Assembly (NCBI GenBank): GCA_021827885.1
Contig: JAKAUD010000158.1
Span: forward strand, 1-22,413
DNA length: 22,413 nucleotides
Direction: 5' to 3'
Origin: Thermoplasmata archaeon
GTDB lineage: Archaea; Thermoplasmatota; Thermoplasmata; Thermoplasmatales; Thermoplasmataceae
Below, piece after piece: positions 14,539-22,413 of the stretch; the stretch's first letter is position 1; each line of letters starts with the position of its first letter. The notes beneath the pieces were generated by a model. That model was not told the origin of the DNA. It worked only from the letters and a program-made list of their open reading frames with translations, and ran no database searches. The translations under genes were made by a program, and so were the position numbers.

Positions 14539-16872
14539 CTAAATAGCTTCCACTGATAATTCACCGGAATCGGACTCAATTATTTCTTCCAGTCTTGTGG
14601 CAGCCTTTATAATCGCTATTTCCTGAGAACCAATTTTACCTGTATTCCCTAACCTTACCTTCTTCAAATCCGCCCCTTTTGCCTTCAAGGCACTTTTCAG
14701 CGTCCTAATCTTATGGATAGCCTCTATTGCGGTGTCAAATGACGTTTCCCGAGATGGCATCTCTCCCTCCGGCCATTGCTTATCATGCACGCTTTCTGAG
14801 AATCCCAGAATCTCATGGCATTCTTCCGTGATAAAGGGGAGGAATGGTGCATACATTCTCAATATGGAATCCATAACTTTCATTGACACTACGGCAGTCT
14901 CATAAAGTTCATTCTTGTTGAAGCTACCTGAATTCATTATGCCTTTGCATATCTCAAGGAAGTCATCGCAAAAAATTTCCCAGAAAAATTTGTCGAGTTC
15001 AAGCCTTGCCTTTGCCAGTTCAAATGCCTCCATGAGGGGAGTTACTGCGGAAATTGTACCTGAAAACTTCTGCAGTATCCATAAATTATGCATTGAATTT
15101 ATGTCGGTTAAACTATTAATATTTCTATCCTCGCTGAATGATGCAACAAGTTTAGAGGCGTTAAATAGCTTAATCACCGTTCTCCTCCCTCTTGTAAGCT
15201 CCTGTTCACGAAGCCTTGCATCCTCTCCCATGGAATATGCCGACGCCCAAAACCTCATGGAATCTGCTCCATATTTTTCTATTATTTCTTCAGGGTACGA
15301 GGTATTTCCCTTACTTTTGCTCATCTTGGCACCCTGCGCATCCATCACATTTCCTGAGATGAAAATGTGTTCCCACGGAATCGTTTTCCGGTGAAGGTAG
15401 GATCGGAGAATTGTCGTGAAAGCCCATGTTGAGATGATATCATGCCCCTGAAACCTTGCGGTCATGATGTTGAATTTAGATTCCATTCCCGCCTTTTGAA
15501 GGTAAAGAAATGGTGATAAGGAAGAGGTAGCCCAGGTATCCATGACATCCTTGTCCGCTGAAACAGCAGATGATCCGCACTTTGGGCACTTGGGGACATT
15601 TTCAGCAGGATCTATTGGCAGCTTATCATCATCCGGGAAAAATGTTTCACCACAGGATTCACAATAATAAGCAGGAATCGGTATGCCATATGGCCTTTGC
15701 CTTGAGATGCACCAATCCCACTTCAGTCCCTTAACCCAGTTGTCATACCTGGTCTTCATAAATTCTGGATGCCATACAATCTTCGATCCCTGGGCAAGAA
15801 GTTCATCCTTCAAGTTCATGCAGGCAATAAACCATTGTTTGCTTATTCCCAGTTCCAAGGGAGTGCCACATCGCTCATGCGTATTCACAGAATGCTCAAT
15901 CTTTTTTCTTTCCCTTATGAACTGTCCTTTTTCCAGAAGTTCTATGATTAAGGCTCTTGCCTCCTGGATGCTCTTGTTCGAGAGATGCTTTCCATCGTTT
16001 ACCCTGCCTTTTTCATCTATGATGATTCTCTTTTCCAGATTGTTCTTCTTCCAAATTTCATAATCGTTTTGATCTCCAAATGTGCAGATCATCTCTGCAC
16101 CAGTTCCCTTGTCCGGCTCTACTGATTCATCAACAATCAGTTTTACTTTGTTTCCATACAAAGGGACAGAAAATTCTTTTCCGACAAGGTTTGAAAACCT
16201 TTCATCTGCAGGATTCACGCACAAAGCCACACACGCGCCAAGGAGTTCTGGCCTCGTTGTTGCTATCCTTACTTCCTCCTTTGAACTGCCCATAAAATCA
16301 AGGAAAAAATATTCAGACTTGAGCATTTCATCTTTCATCTCAATCTGTGAAATTGCCGTTTTACATGTAGGGCACCTGATAGTAAGAGATTCCGATCTAT
16401 ATGCTCTCCCATCCCTTGCAAGTTCAAGAAACATTTTTTGCGAGATTTTCCATGATTCCTGGGAGTAAGTTGTAAGATAATTATTGAAATCAGAGCTCAG
16501 GCCGAATCTTTCATAAACCTCAAACATCCTTTTTATGGTCTCCTCAGATACTTCCTTACAGATCTGGATAACCTCTTTCTTCTCCTTGTTTGATACCTTG
16601 AAACCTCTTTCCTTCTCTGCATATCTTTCGGTTGCAAGTCCATTGTTATCAAAACCCCACGGATAAAGAACAAAATCTCCCTTCATCCGCCTGTATCTTG
16701 CTATCATGTCCTGGACCGGGTATGAAAATGCGTGGCCGATGTGCGGAATACCCGATACCGTCGGCGGCGGAGTATCGATAAGAAAAGCGTTGCCGCCTTT
16801 ATATTCCTGCTTTCCCCTATTTTTCCACCTGTTTAACCATTTTAATTCCATGGCTTTTAGATCAAGATCCAT
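14539..16872 (-). CDS. valS: Valyl-tRNA synthetase
   Basis: A class I aminoacyl-tRNA synthetase charging tRNA-Val in the cytoplasm. The 777 residues contain the HIGH motif as PHIGHAF (HIGH at 44-47), a cysteine pair CPTC near residue 167, the CP1 editing domain with ATTRPELLGACVAL, a zinc-binding block with CESC and CPKC, ISRQRPYGIPIP, and the KMSKS loop at 516-520 (GAKMSKSKGN). The anticodon-binding domain follows, with APFLPFITEECHEI. The size fits compact archaeal ValRS rather than the larger bacterial form. The ATG at 16872 is preceded by a T/A-rich stretch about 26 bases upstream. It is divergent from dtdA and lies 135 bases upstream of the helicase gene. Confidence 0.96.
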   Translation of the reverse strand: MDLDLKAMELKWLNRWKNRGKQEYKGGNAFLIDTPPPTVSGIPHIGHAFSYPVQDMIARYRRMKGDFVLYPWGFDNNGLATERYAEKERGFKVSNKEKKEVIQICKEVSEETIKRMFEVYERFGLSSDFNNYLTTYSQESWKISQKMFLELARDGRAYRSESLTIRCPTCKTAISQIEMKDEMLKSEYFFLDFMGSSKEEVRIATTRPELLGACVALCVNPADERFSNLVGKEFSVPLYGNKVKLIVDESVEPDKGTGAEMICTFGDQNDYEIWKKNNLEKRIIIDEKGRVNDGKHLSNKSIQEARALIIELLEKGQFIRERKKIEHSVNTHERCGTPLELGISKQWFIACMNLKDELLAQGSKIVWHPEFMKTRYDNWVKGLKWDWCISRQRPYGIPIPAYYCESCGETFFPDDDKLPIDPAENVPKCPKCGSSAVSADKDVMDTWATSSLSPFLYLQKAGMESKFNIMTARFQGHDIISTWAFTTILRSYLHRKTIPWEHIFISGNVMDAQGAKMSKSKGNTSYPEEIIEKYGADSMRFWASAYSMGEDARLREQELTRGRRTVIKLFNASKLVASFSEDRNINSLTDINSMHNLWILQKFSGTISAVTPLMEAFELAKARLELDKFFWEIFCDDFLEICKGIMNSGSFNKNELYETAVVSMKVMDSILRMYAPFLPFITEECHEILGFSESVHDKQWPEGEMPSRETSFDTAIEAIHKIRTLKSALKAKGADLKKVRLGNTGKIGSQEIAIIKAATRLEEIIESDSGELSVEAI

Positions 16873-17046
16873 TTCACATCGATTTAATGTGTTCTAAAAA
16901 GCTTTTCTATGGAAGTAAATTATTCTTGCTCTTGATTCTTCATTAACATAATTTATTGATATGTTGAAACTTCTGTTTCTTAAAATATTGGATAGATTCG
17001 AAATGAGATCAAGAAATATATTCTATGAGCGAATTTCAAATGAGAA
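16873..17046. promoter_or_regulatory. Divergent promoter region of valS and dtdA
   Basis: This 174-base gap serves two divergent genes. On the minus strand gctttttaga (16894-16903) is about 26 bases before the valS ATG. On the plus strand gaaatatatt (17012-17021) is about 30 bases before the dtdA ATG. No clear ribosome binding site or other element was seen. Confidence 0.35.
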
Positions 17047-17850
17047 ATGCAGAATCTCACTAAAATTAAAAAACTCTTGATTGCCAGCAAAACAGATCCG
17101 TCCGGTTTCTCTATTTATGAACACTTGAAAAGCACGTACCCGTGGAAGAGCATCGACGATGTCCTGATCCACGGCAACATTGCATTGCATTTGCAGGACG
17201 AACCTTTACTTTTTCGGGATTTCCCGGAAAGTGAATTTGAAAATAGATTTATAGTAGAGAATATTATATTTTTGTCAAGGCATTCATCTGCCAGGGACAT
17301 AAGCTCAATAACTGTCCATCCAATGGGCAACTTTTCTACTGCTGATCTTGGCGGTGCTGTTGGAAAGTTTTCAATAACATCACCGGAGCTTATGAGCAAC
17401 TCATTGAGAATTATCAAAGAGAATTATCATGGAAGTAAATTCCTGGTCACCCTGGAGGCGACTCACCATGGGCCTATAAGCAATATTCCTTCTTTTTTTG
17501 CGGAAATTGGCACGACGCCAGAAGATTGGAGTGATAAGGCTGCCCTGGAAGCGTTGTCACATGCAGTAATGGAGAGCAACGCTAACGATTATCCAAATTA
17601 CATTGGCGTCGGGGGAGGTCATTATTCACCAAAAATAACTTCGTATATATTGGAAAATAAGGTAAACATCGGACATATAATCTCAAAGCACAGGCACAAT
17701 GAACTGACAATGAAGATTCTGGTAGATGCAGCAATGAAAACGCCAAAGTTGCGGGGATTCATCATAGATAAAAAAGGTTCCAAAGCAACCGCATTGAATC
17801 TTGTTAAAGAACTATCGAAAAATAAAGGGTATGAGAACATCATATTATAG
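17047..17850 (+). CDS. dtdA: D-aminoacyl-tRNA deacylase, archaeal DTD2 type
   Basis: This enzyme frees D-amino acids that were wrongly attached to tRNA, protecting translation and recycling the tRNA. The 267 residues match the archaeal/plant GEK1 family. Conserved blocks are HPMGNFSTADLGG (91-103), LEATHHGP (136-143), GVGGGHYSPK (187-196, H192) and HIISKHRHNE (210-219). The ATG at 17047 lies about 30 bases after a TATA-like box. A nearby out-of-frame ATG (17039) is ignored. It stands just upstream of three genes that may handle D- or epimerised amino acids, though a 380-base gap separates them. Confidence 0.93.
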   Translation: MQNLTKIKKLLIASKTDPSGFSIYEHLKSTYPWKSIDDVLIHGNIALHLQDEPLLFRDFPESEFENRFIVENIIFLSRHSSARDISSITVHPMGNFSTADLGGAVGKFSITSPELMSNSLRIIKENYHGSKFLVTLEATHHGPISNIPSFFAEIGTTPEDWSDKAALEALSHAVMESNANDYPNYIGVGGGHYSPKITSYILENKVNIGHIISKHRHNELTMKILVDAAMKTPKLRGFIIDKKGSKATALNLVKELSKNKGYENIIL

Positions 17851-18230
17851 CCACTTAATTATATACATAATATTATACTTATTTATCTTGAAAAAAGAGT
17901 ATACTAAATAGTGCTTAAAAATACGGAAAAATGATATGGATTAATTTTCGTTTTAATCCTTTGGTGACAAAATTTATTTAGAAAAGAGAAGCCTCCGCCG
18001 GAATCAGATCTTCTTTTTGATCCTGACGTTAAGTTATCATACCCATTAGTGGTAATATTTGAATAATTATATATATAATTAAATATGTTCAAAAATTTAT
18101 AATATAAAGAGAAATTTTATTTCTTACGAGTTTCACAATGCCGCAAAAAATTATTAAAAGTAATAAATATTAATAATATTTAAGTACCATCGATTGCTTA
18201 GGTATCTAGTAACACTTGGTGAATAACTTA
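17851..18230. other. AT-rich intergenic region with palindromes and a GC-rich islet
   Basis: No gene is supported in these 380 bases. They hold a 16-base perfect palindrome aattatatatataatt (18065-18080), an inverted repeat at 18165-18181, and several TATA-like boxes. A GC-rich islet (about 17987-18028, with gcctccgccgg) stands out against the AT-rich flanks. It includes an imperfect hairpin (cagatc and gatcctg around a T-rich loop). The islet resembles part of an RNA gene or a gene remnant but cannot be assigned. The 3' part is the probable promoter of the downstream PLP-enzyme gene. Confidence 0.5.
18165..18181 (+). promoter_or_regulatory. Inverted repeat and TATA-like sequence before the PLP-enzyme gene
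   Basis: The arms aaatatta and taatattt flank a single A, giving a perfect 17-base inverted repeat about 50 bases before the ATG at 18231. Its right edge overlaps a TATA-like tatttaag. A ribosome binding site ggtga (18218-18222) lies 8 bases before the ATG, so this gene has a short leader. Confidence 0.35.
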
Positions 18231-19199
18231 ATGGAGCAGGTTTTAGAAGAAGAAAAACCTCCGGGTATGACTCCCTTTTTTAGGGCTAGGAACATTGAAA
18301 ATCATCTTGGCATGAAAAAGGTTTTTTTTAAATTTGAGGGAGCGAGTGTAACCGGAACACAGAAGGACAGGATATCGAGATTGCACATCAGAAGGGCGAA
18401 GGAACAGGGTTTTGATACTGTTGCCGTGGCGACTTGTGGAAATTATGGCGCATCGGTGTCGTATTATGCTGCACTTGAAGGCGTGAAATCAGTAATTGCC
18501 ACACCATCGTATTATTCTGGAACAAGGAATCAAGAAATATATGAAAACGGTGCCAATATCCTTGAACTGAATCTCAAATACGAGGAACTTCTGGACTATA
18601 TGAAGGACAAAGCCCGCGATGAAAACTGGTATGATTGCAGCCCTGGCTCAACCAATACAGGTCTGGATATTCTTGGATATGAGAACATAGCTTTTGAAAT
18701 ATTCAATCAACTGGGACATTGCCCATCTTACCTGGCTGTTCCAGTGGGAAACGGTACAACCATATCAGGAATTTACTCCGGTTTCAGGAAGCTGTACAGG
18801 AAAGGAATGACTTCATCCGTTCCAAAGCTGATTGCATCAAGCACTTCCCTTGGAAACCCTGTAATTTATTCATGGCGGCGAGGATTGCATAGAATACAGA
18901 ACCTTGATCCTGTGTCGATAACGGAGACTCACGTAAATGAGCCACTGGTTTCCTACAGACCAACAGACGGGCAGAAGGCTTTGAATGCAATTATTGAGTC
19001 CCACGGTGTTGCGCAGGCCGTAACAGACGAAGATATGATTAAGTTCTCAGGAATGATAGAGAAACTTGAGTATATACAGGTAATGCCTGCTTCCTCCTCA
19101 GCAATGGCTGCTGCAAGCCACATATTATCAAGAAAGAACCAGGACAACGATGTCGTAGTAGTTCTCACCGGAAGAGGAGATCTTTGGACAACGCGGTAG
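18231..19199 (+). CDS. PLP-dependent fold-type II enzyme, threonine/cysteate synthase-like
   Basis: A 322-residue enzyme of the tryptophan-synthase-beta superfamily. The PLP lysine is K45 in VTGTQKDR (40-47), the cofactor-binding Asn loop is ATCGNYGAS (67-75), the phosphate-binding loop is VGNGTTIS (172-179) and the C-terminal block is VVVLTGRG. Family members carry out beta- or gamma-replacement or elimination on Ser, Thr, Cys or phosphohomoserine. The TGTQKDR form and short length resemble threonine-synthase paralogues rather than the classical enzyme, so the substrate is unknown. The ATG at 18231 with ribosome binding site ggtga is preferred over an in-frame TTG at 18216. Its 3' end overlaps the DUF1611 gene by 16 bases, indicating coupled translation and a shared pathway. 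Confidence 0.85.
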   Translation: MEQVLEEEKPPGMTPFFRARNIENHLGMKKVFFKFEGASVTGTQKDRISRLHIRRAKEQGFDTVAVATCGNYGASVSYYAALEGVKSVIATPSYYSGTRNQEIYENGANILELNLKYEELLDYMKDKARDENWYDCSPGSTNTGLDILGYENIAFEIFNQLGHCPSYLAVPVGNGTTISGIYSGFRKLYRKGMTSSVPKLIASSTSLGNPVIYSWRRGLHRIQNLDPVSITETHVNEPLVSYRPTDGQKALNAIIESHGVAQAVTDEDMIKFSGMIEKLEYIQVMPASSSAMAAASHILSRKNQDNDVVVVLTGRGDLWTTR

Positions 19200-20221
19200 T
19201 TTTATGTGAAAACTTTCTTGGAACGACCTATGGAAAGACTGCAAACGGATTGGTCAGATATACCACCAGATTTAATATAAAAGCCGTTCTGGATTCCACC
19301 AAGGTTGGAATGGATATAACGAGCCTTATCCCGAAAGCAAGAGAGTCAATTACAATCGTGGGTTCTATCGCTGAAGCAAGAGCTCTGGGTTGTGACACTG
19401 CAATAGTGGGGGTCGCAACAGATGGCGGTTTCCTTCCTGAGAACTTCAGGCCACTAATTAAGGAGGCCATTGGGTATGGATGGAAGGTTGTGAGTGGCCT
19501 CCATGAATTCATTTCAGATGACCCCGAATTTTCAACACTTGCAAAACAACACAACTCAGAAATAATTGATGTCAGGAAAATGTTCATGAATTTAGATCGG
19601 TTCTTTACCGGAAAGATATTTGATGTCAAGTCTTTTAAAATAGCAGTTCTGGGCACTGATAGCGCTATAGGTAAAAGAACGACTGCTGTTTTTCTTAACC
19701 GGGAAATGAATTTAAGGAACAGAAAATCAATCATGATCGGAACAGGGCAGACCGCCTGGATGCAGGGTTTTGAATACACAGCCGTCATAGATTCCATGAT
19801 AAATGATTTCGTCGCGGGGGGGATAGAATATGAGGTAGTCCAGGCATGGCAAAATGAAAAGCCTGAATTCATGTTCATTGAAGGCCAGGGATCCGTTCTT
19901 CACCCAGCATATCCTGGAAGCTTTGAAATTATAGGAGCAGCCAAACCTGATGCAATAATCCTCCAGCATGCCCCAGGCAGAAAAGATTATGATGGATTCG
20001 ATGGAATAAGGATTCCACCAATTGAAAAGTATGTGCGGGTCCTTGAACTTCTTTCGGATAAAAAGGTAATCGCCATATCCTTGAACAGGGAAGGAATAAA
20101 GGAATCTGACATACCAGAGGCAATCCATAAAATTTCAAAAGAAACGGGAATTTTTTCATTTGATCCTTTGGGCGAGCTATCGGAAATTTCAAGATTAATT
20201 GAAGAAGCTTCAAATCGTTAA
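19184..20221 (+). CDS. DUF1611 / DgcN-like P-loop protein
   Basis: A 345-residue protein with the two-domain DUF1611 layout. The N-terminal domain opens AVVLCENFLGTTYGKTANGLVRY and includes IVGVATDGGFLP; the C-terminal P-loop domain has GTDSAIGKRTT (157-167), IGTGQTAWMQG and EGQGSVLHPAYPG. A bacterial member, DgcN, has been described as a D-glutamate N-acetyltransferase working with the epimerase DgcA; others are uncharacterised. No DgcA-like gene is seen here. The TTG at 19184 is chosen because the conserved N-terminal block starts right after it and gaggag (19174-19179) lies 4 bases upstream, inside the preceding gene. The next ATG (codon 43) would remove conserved sequence. Confidence 0.85.
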   Translation: MDNAVVLCENFLGTTYGKTANGLVRYTTRFNIKAVLDSTKVGMDITSLIPKARESITIVGSIAEARALGCDTAIVGVATDGGFLPENFRPLIKEAIGYGWKVVSGLHEFISDDPEFSTLAKQHNSEIIDVRKMFMNLDRFFTGKIFDVKSFKIAVLGTDSAIGKRTTAVFLNREMNLRNRKSIMIGTGQTAWMQGFEYTAVIDSMINDFVAGGIEYEVVQAWQNEKPEFMFIEGQGSVLHPAYPGSFEIIGAAKPDAIILQHAPGRKDYDGFDGIRIPPIEKYVRVLELLSDKKVIAISLNREGIKESDIPEAIHKISKETGIFSFDPLGELSEISRLIEEASNR

Positions 20222-20267
20222 ATATCCGTTTTGGCTAAACGTGTATATTTGAATTAATAATTAAACA

Positions 20268-20273
20268 GGAGGA
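20268..20273 (+). promoter_or_regulatory. Strong ribosome binding site that sets a TTG start
   Basis: AGGAGG lies 6 bases before the TTG at 20280 and fixes it as the start of the MurL-like gene. A TATA-like gtatattt (20243-20250) just upstream could give the gene its own promoter, although it also follows the DUF1611 gene by only 58 bases. Confidence 0.6.
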
Positions 20274-20279
20274 GAGTGA

Positions 20280-21686
20280 TTGTCGTATTCAGAGAGGGTA
20301 AGGTGCTTTGACAGCATAACAATAAGGCCGGAGAAATTAACGGAAAATGGCTCAAAGGGCTCAATAGATGTGAAAGGGCGTTCGCCGTTCAATTTTCAGG
20401 AGATCTTTTCCTACAGCGAAAAAATAAAAACCGATGCAAATTTAGCCGGCCTTGCAATGGCTGCATCTGCCATCAACTTTTCCTTCTTTTCAAGGGAGAT
20501 GGTTTTGGATTTTCCCGTTACACCTGAGGACCTGAAATTCATTAAGGAAATGGTCAGAATCAATAATATAGAAGTGTTTATTAACAAAATATGCCGCAGG
20601 AGATATGAATTTTTTAAAAGACATGTTATACCATCCAATGATGAACTAAATCTAGCCAACGCGATCGGTGAAACCTCAATAACTGCAAATAATATCATAG
20701 AAAATGGCTCAGAAATAAAGGCTGGAAGAGGAGGTTCAATGATTCTGTCATCGGGGGGAAAGGAAAGCCTTCTATCAATGGGGATCATGAAGAAAATTGG
20801 GGAAGATGTCCATCCTTTCTTTTTCAATGAGTCTGGATCTCATTGGCTCCCTGCAAAGACCTCCTATGAATATTTCAGGAATTCCGGGTATAACCCATTG
20901 AAAGTATGGTCAAACACCGACAGGTTCTACAAAAAAGCATTGAGGAACATGGATATATTAGATAAAAGGCAGATAGAGAGAAAGACCGATACGTATCCAA
21001 TACAGCTCTTCATCTTCCCCGTTTATCTTTTATCTTCGCTTCCATTTGTAATAAAACGGGACGTATCCAATATAATAATGGGAAACGAATTTGATGACCC
21101 CCTTGCAATGGAGCTATTCAATGGAATAAACCACTTCTATGGTGTTTATGACCAGACATGGGATTTTGCTACTGCCTTCAATGAATTCCTTCATAATAAA
21201 AATATAAATTCAAGCCTCTGGTCAATAGTATATCCTGTGTTCGGTTCTATGATTGAAAAGATATTGATTAAGGAATTTCCTGAACTTTTCAGCCTTCAAA
21301 GATCGTGCCACTCATGTAGAAGTGTGAAGGGCAGGATCGTTCCGTGCGGGAAGTGCACTAAATGCCTGGGAGTAAGGATGTTCATTGAAAATGCAGGAGG
21401 AGACCCTTCAAAGATATACTATGAAAATGGTGGAGGCCAATTAATGACGGAGGTTGAGAAAGCAAAAATGAGGTTGGATCCAGATGAACTTCATTACCTG
21501 AAACAATATCTCGTTCATTCAAACAGGGTTAGTGATCACGTCGAGGGCATACACAAAATGCCGGGAGAGAGCATGGAGTTCAGCAGAACGCCGGAAGGCT
21601 TGAGAAATGCTTTCAAAGAATTTTTTGGAAAGTGGACCAATGGAACCTGGGAATTGGTTGAGGGCAAATGGCGTCTAATTAGATGA
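20280..21686 (+). CDS. MurL-like / PP-loop ATP-utilising protein with QueC-like cysteine cluster
   Basis: The 468-residue protein has a PP-loop signature, SSGGKES (157-163), typical of enzymes that adenylylate a substrate with ATP. A cysteine cluster at C343, C346, C356, C359 and C362 (CHSC, then CGKCTKC) matches the C-x(8-9)-CxxCxxC zinc site of QueC. Blocks such as GNEFDDP and NHFYGVYDQTWDF suggest the MurL family, known from Xanthomonas as an ATP-dependent epimerase of the terminal L-Glu in UDP-MurNAc-L-Ala-L-Glu. A simple QueC is less likely, as this protein is about twice as long. The substrate here cannot be murein if the host is a Thermoplasmatales archaeon. It follows the DUF1611 gene by 58 bases. 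The PP-loop is solid, the MurL relation moderate, the reaction open. Confidence 0.65.
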   Translation: MSYSERVRCFDSITIRPEKLTENGSKGSIDVKGRSPFNFQEIFSYSEKIKTDANLAGLAMAASAINFSFFSREMVLDFPVTPEDLKFIKEMVRINNIEVFINKICRRRYEFFKRHVIPSNDELNLANAIGETSITANNIIENGSEIKAGRGGSMILSSGGKESLLSMGIMKKIGEDVHPFFFNESGSHWLPAKTSYEYFRNSGYNPLKVWSNTDRFYKKALRNMDILDKRQIERKTDTYPIQLFIFPVYLLSSLPFVIKRDVSNIIMGNEFDDPLAMELFNGINHFYGVYDQTWDFATAFNEFLHNKNINSSLWSIVYPVFGSMIEKILIKEFPELFSLQRSCHSCRSVKGRIVPCGKCTKCLGVRMFIENAGGDPSKIYYENGGGQLMTEVEKAKMRLDPDELHYLKQYLVHSNRVSDHVEGIHKMPGESMEFSRTPEGLRNAFKEFFGKWTNGTWELVEGKWRLIR

Positions 21687-21816
21687 ATCTATAGACGGTT
21701 TTGAACCTTTTGCAGATATCCAAAAAAACGCTTGATGTTTATACTAATAGTGCAGAAGTCACTGATCTTCTGGACTATACTATAAACCTTTCTTTGGGAA
21801 GAGGAGTCAAGCAAGC

Positions 21817-21826
21817 AAATATTTAT
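21817..21826 (+). promoter_or_regulatory. TATA-like box for the DNA glycosylase gene
   Basis: The sequence aaatatttat lies 35-44 bases before the ATG at 21861, leaving a leader of roughly 12 bases. aggg (21852-21855) lies 5 bases before the ATG as a weak ribosome binding site. The rest of the 21687-21860 gap shows nothing else clear. Confidence 0.35.
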
Positions 21827-21860
21827 CCAATGTGGGATTTTAGCAACAACAAGGGCAATT

Positions 21861-22413
21861 ATGAATAAGAAAGAACCTTCAAGACTCAATGATGTCTTGC
21901 CCCTGATAAGATTGCATATGCGATCCGATATTTCCGGAGTTATTTCAGAGAAAGAGAAGGAATTCCTTGCAATGAAAGAATCCTCCCCAGAACACCTTTA
22001 TGCAGAGCTTTGTTTTTGTATCCTTGCAGCAAACACATCTGCGGAGCTGGGAATAAGAACACAGGAGGCGGTTGGCAGCAAAAACTTTCTGTCAATGGAG
22101 CAGGAATCGCTCCGTATGCTGCTTAAGGATGTCCACTATCGATTCTACAATGTGAGAAGCAGATTCATATGCGATAATAGATGGATTGCGGAGGAATTAC
22201 CCGTTCTCTTGAAATCTAGGGATACATGGGAACTAAGGGAATATCTGGTGGATAACCTTATGGGGATAGGTTACAAGGAGGCTTCACATTTTTTGAGGAA
22301 TGTTGGCGTATTCGATTTTGCAATCCTTGATAAGCACATACTGAGGATGCTATCGGATGATAAGGAGCCAAAAAAAATAACATCCCCTTCAAAATATTAT
22401 GAAGAGGAAAGAT
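21861..22413 (+). CDS. ogg: 8-oxoguanine DNA glycosylase/lyase, OGG2 type (3' end beyond window)
   Basis: A base-excision repair enzyme that removes 8-oxoguanine and nicks the DNA strand. The first 184 residues are visible and the frame is open at the right edge; the family is about 205-210 residues, so little is missing. The helix-hairpin-helix and catalytic region reads MGIGYKEASHFLRNVG, then AILDKHILRML, with the Schiff-base lysine K139 and catalytic D157. The 18-residue spacing equals that of K129 and D147 in the Methanocaldococcus enzyme. The early block FCILAANTSAELGIRTQEAV also fits. The ATG at 21861 is the first in frame. With sod in the same window it adds to oxidative-damage defence, but the two are not linked in an operon. 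Confidence 0.93.
   Translation, partial: MNKKEPSRLNDVLPLIRLHMRSDISGVISEKEKEFLAMKESSPEHLYAELCFCILAANTSAELGIRTQEAVGSKNFLSMEQESLRMLLKDVHYRFYNVRSRFICDNRWIAEELPVLLKSRDTWELREYLVDNLMGIGYKEASHFLRNVGVFDFAILDKHILRMLSDDKEPKKITSPSKYYEEER

Noticed and set aside
17987..18028. A tRNA gene on the minus strand
   Set aside because: The stretch resembles a T-arm and acceptor end, but no matching 5' acceptor strand (gcctccg on the same strand), D-arm or anticodon arm lies at the required distance.
18065..18080. The 16-base AT palindrome as a specific operator
   Set aside because: It is made only of alternating A and T in an AT-rich gap, so it may arise by chance; it is also about 150 bases from the next start codon.
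19228..20213. Minus-strand open frames opposite the DUF1611 gene
   Set aside because: The plus-strand gene is recognisable along its full length; the antisense frames have no start signals or family features.

Overview
The window looks like chromosomal DNA of a moderately AT-rich euryarchaeon, most probably of the order Thermoplasmatales (inference, no similarity search was run). Supporting signs are a PolD large subunit (DP2), an archaeal D-aminoacyl-tRNA deacylase (DTD2 type), a GPN-loop GTPase, Tsr3, an OGG2-type 8-oxoguanine glycosylase, archaeal ValRS and type I glutamine synthetase. Many genes also have a TATA-like box about 26 bases before their first ATG, as expected for leaderless transcripts. 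No rRNA, intact tRNA, CRISPR array or complete insertion sequence was seen.

Layout. 1-1323 (-) is the N-terminal 441 residues of a membrane-anchored, exported protein that runs off the left edge. 1324-1693 is a repeat-bearing gap with one small ORF. 1694-4436 (+) carries a ZIP-type metal transporter with a palindrome at its start codon, then glnA and tsr3. From 16872 down to 4493 almost everything is on the minus strand. In transcription order it is valS, a DEAD-box RNA helicase, a small two-helix exported protein, an M48-like membrane protein without protease ligands, pyrG, polC (DP2), a GPN-loop GTPase, a small zinc-ribbon protein and superoxide dismutase. pyrG, polC and the GPN gene are closely packed (38-base gap, then an ATGA overlap) and look like one operon.

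From 17047 to the right edge the genes are on the plus strand: dtdA, then after a 380-base AT-rich gap a PLP fold-type II enzyme, a DUF1611/DgcN-like P-loop protein (overlapping it by 16 bases, with a TTG start), a MurL-like PP-loop protein with a QueC-like cysteine cluster (TTG start behind AGGAGG), and the first 184 residues of an OGG2-type DNA glycosylase.

The most interesting part is 17047-21686. A D-aminoacyl-tRNA deacylase sits beside a DUF1611 protein (family linked to N-acylation of D-glutamate) and a protein resembling MurL, the ATP-dependent glutamate epimerase of some bacterial peptidoglycan pathways. Thermoplasmatales have no peptidoglycan, so this may be an undescribed archaeal D-amino-acid or epimerised-peptide pathway. 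That function is inferred from family resemblance and gene order. Other points worth checking are a catalytically dead M48-like protein, a DP2 gene whose conserved reading frame continues upstream of its only ATG, and operator-like palindromes before the ZIP transporter and pyrG.
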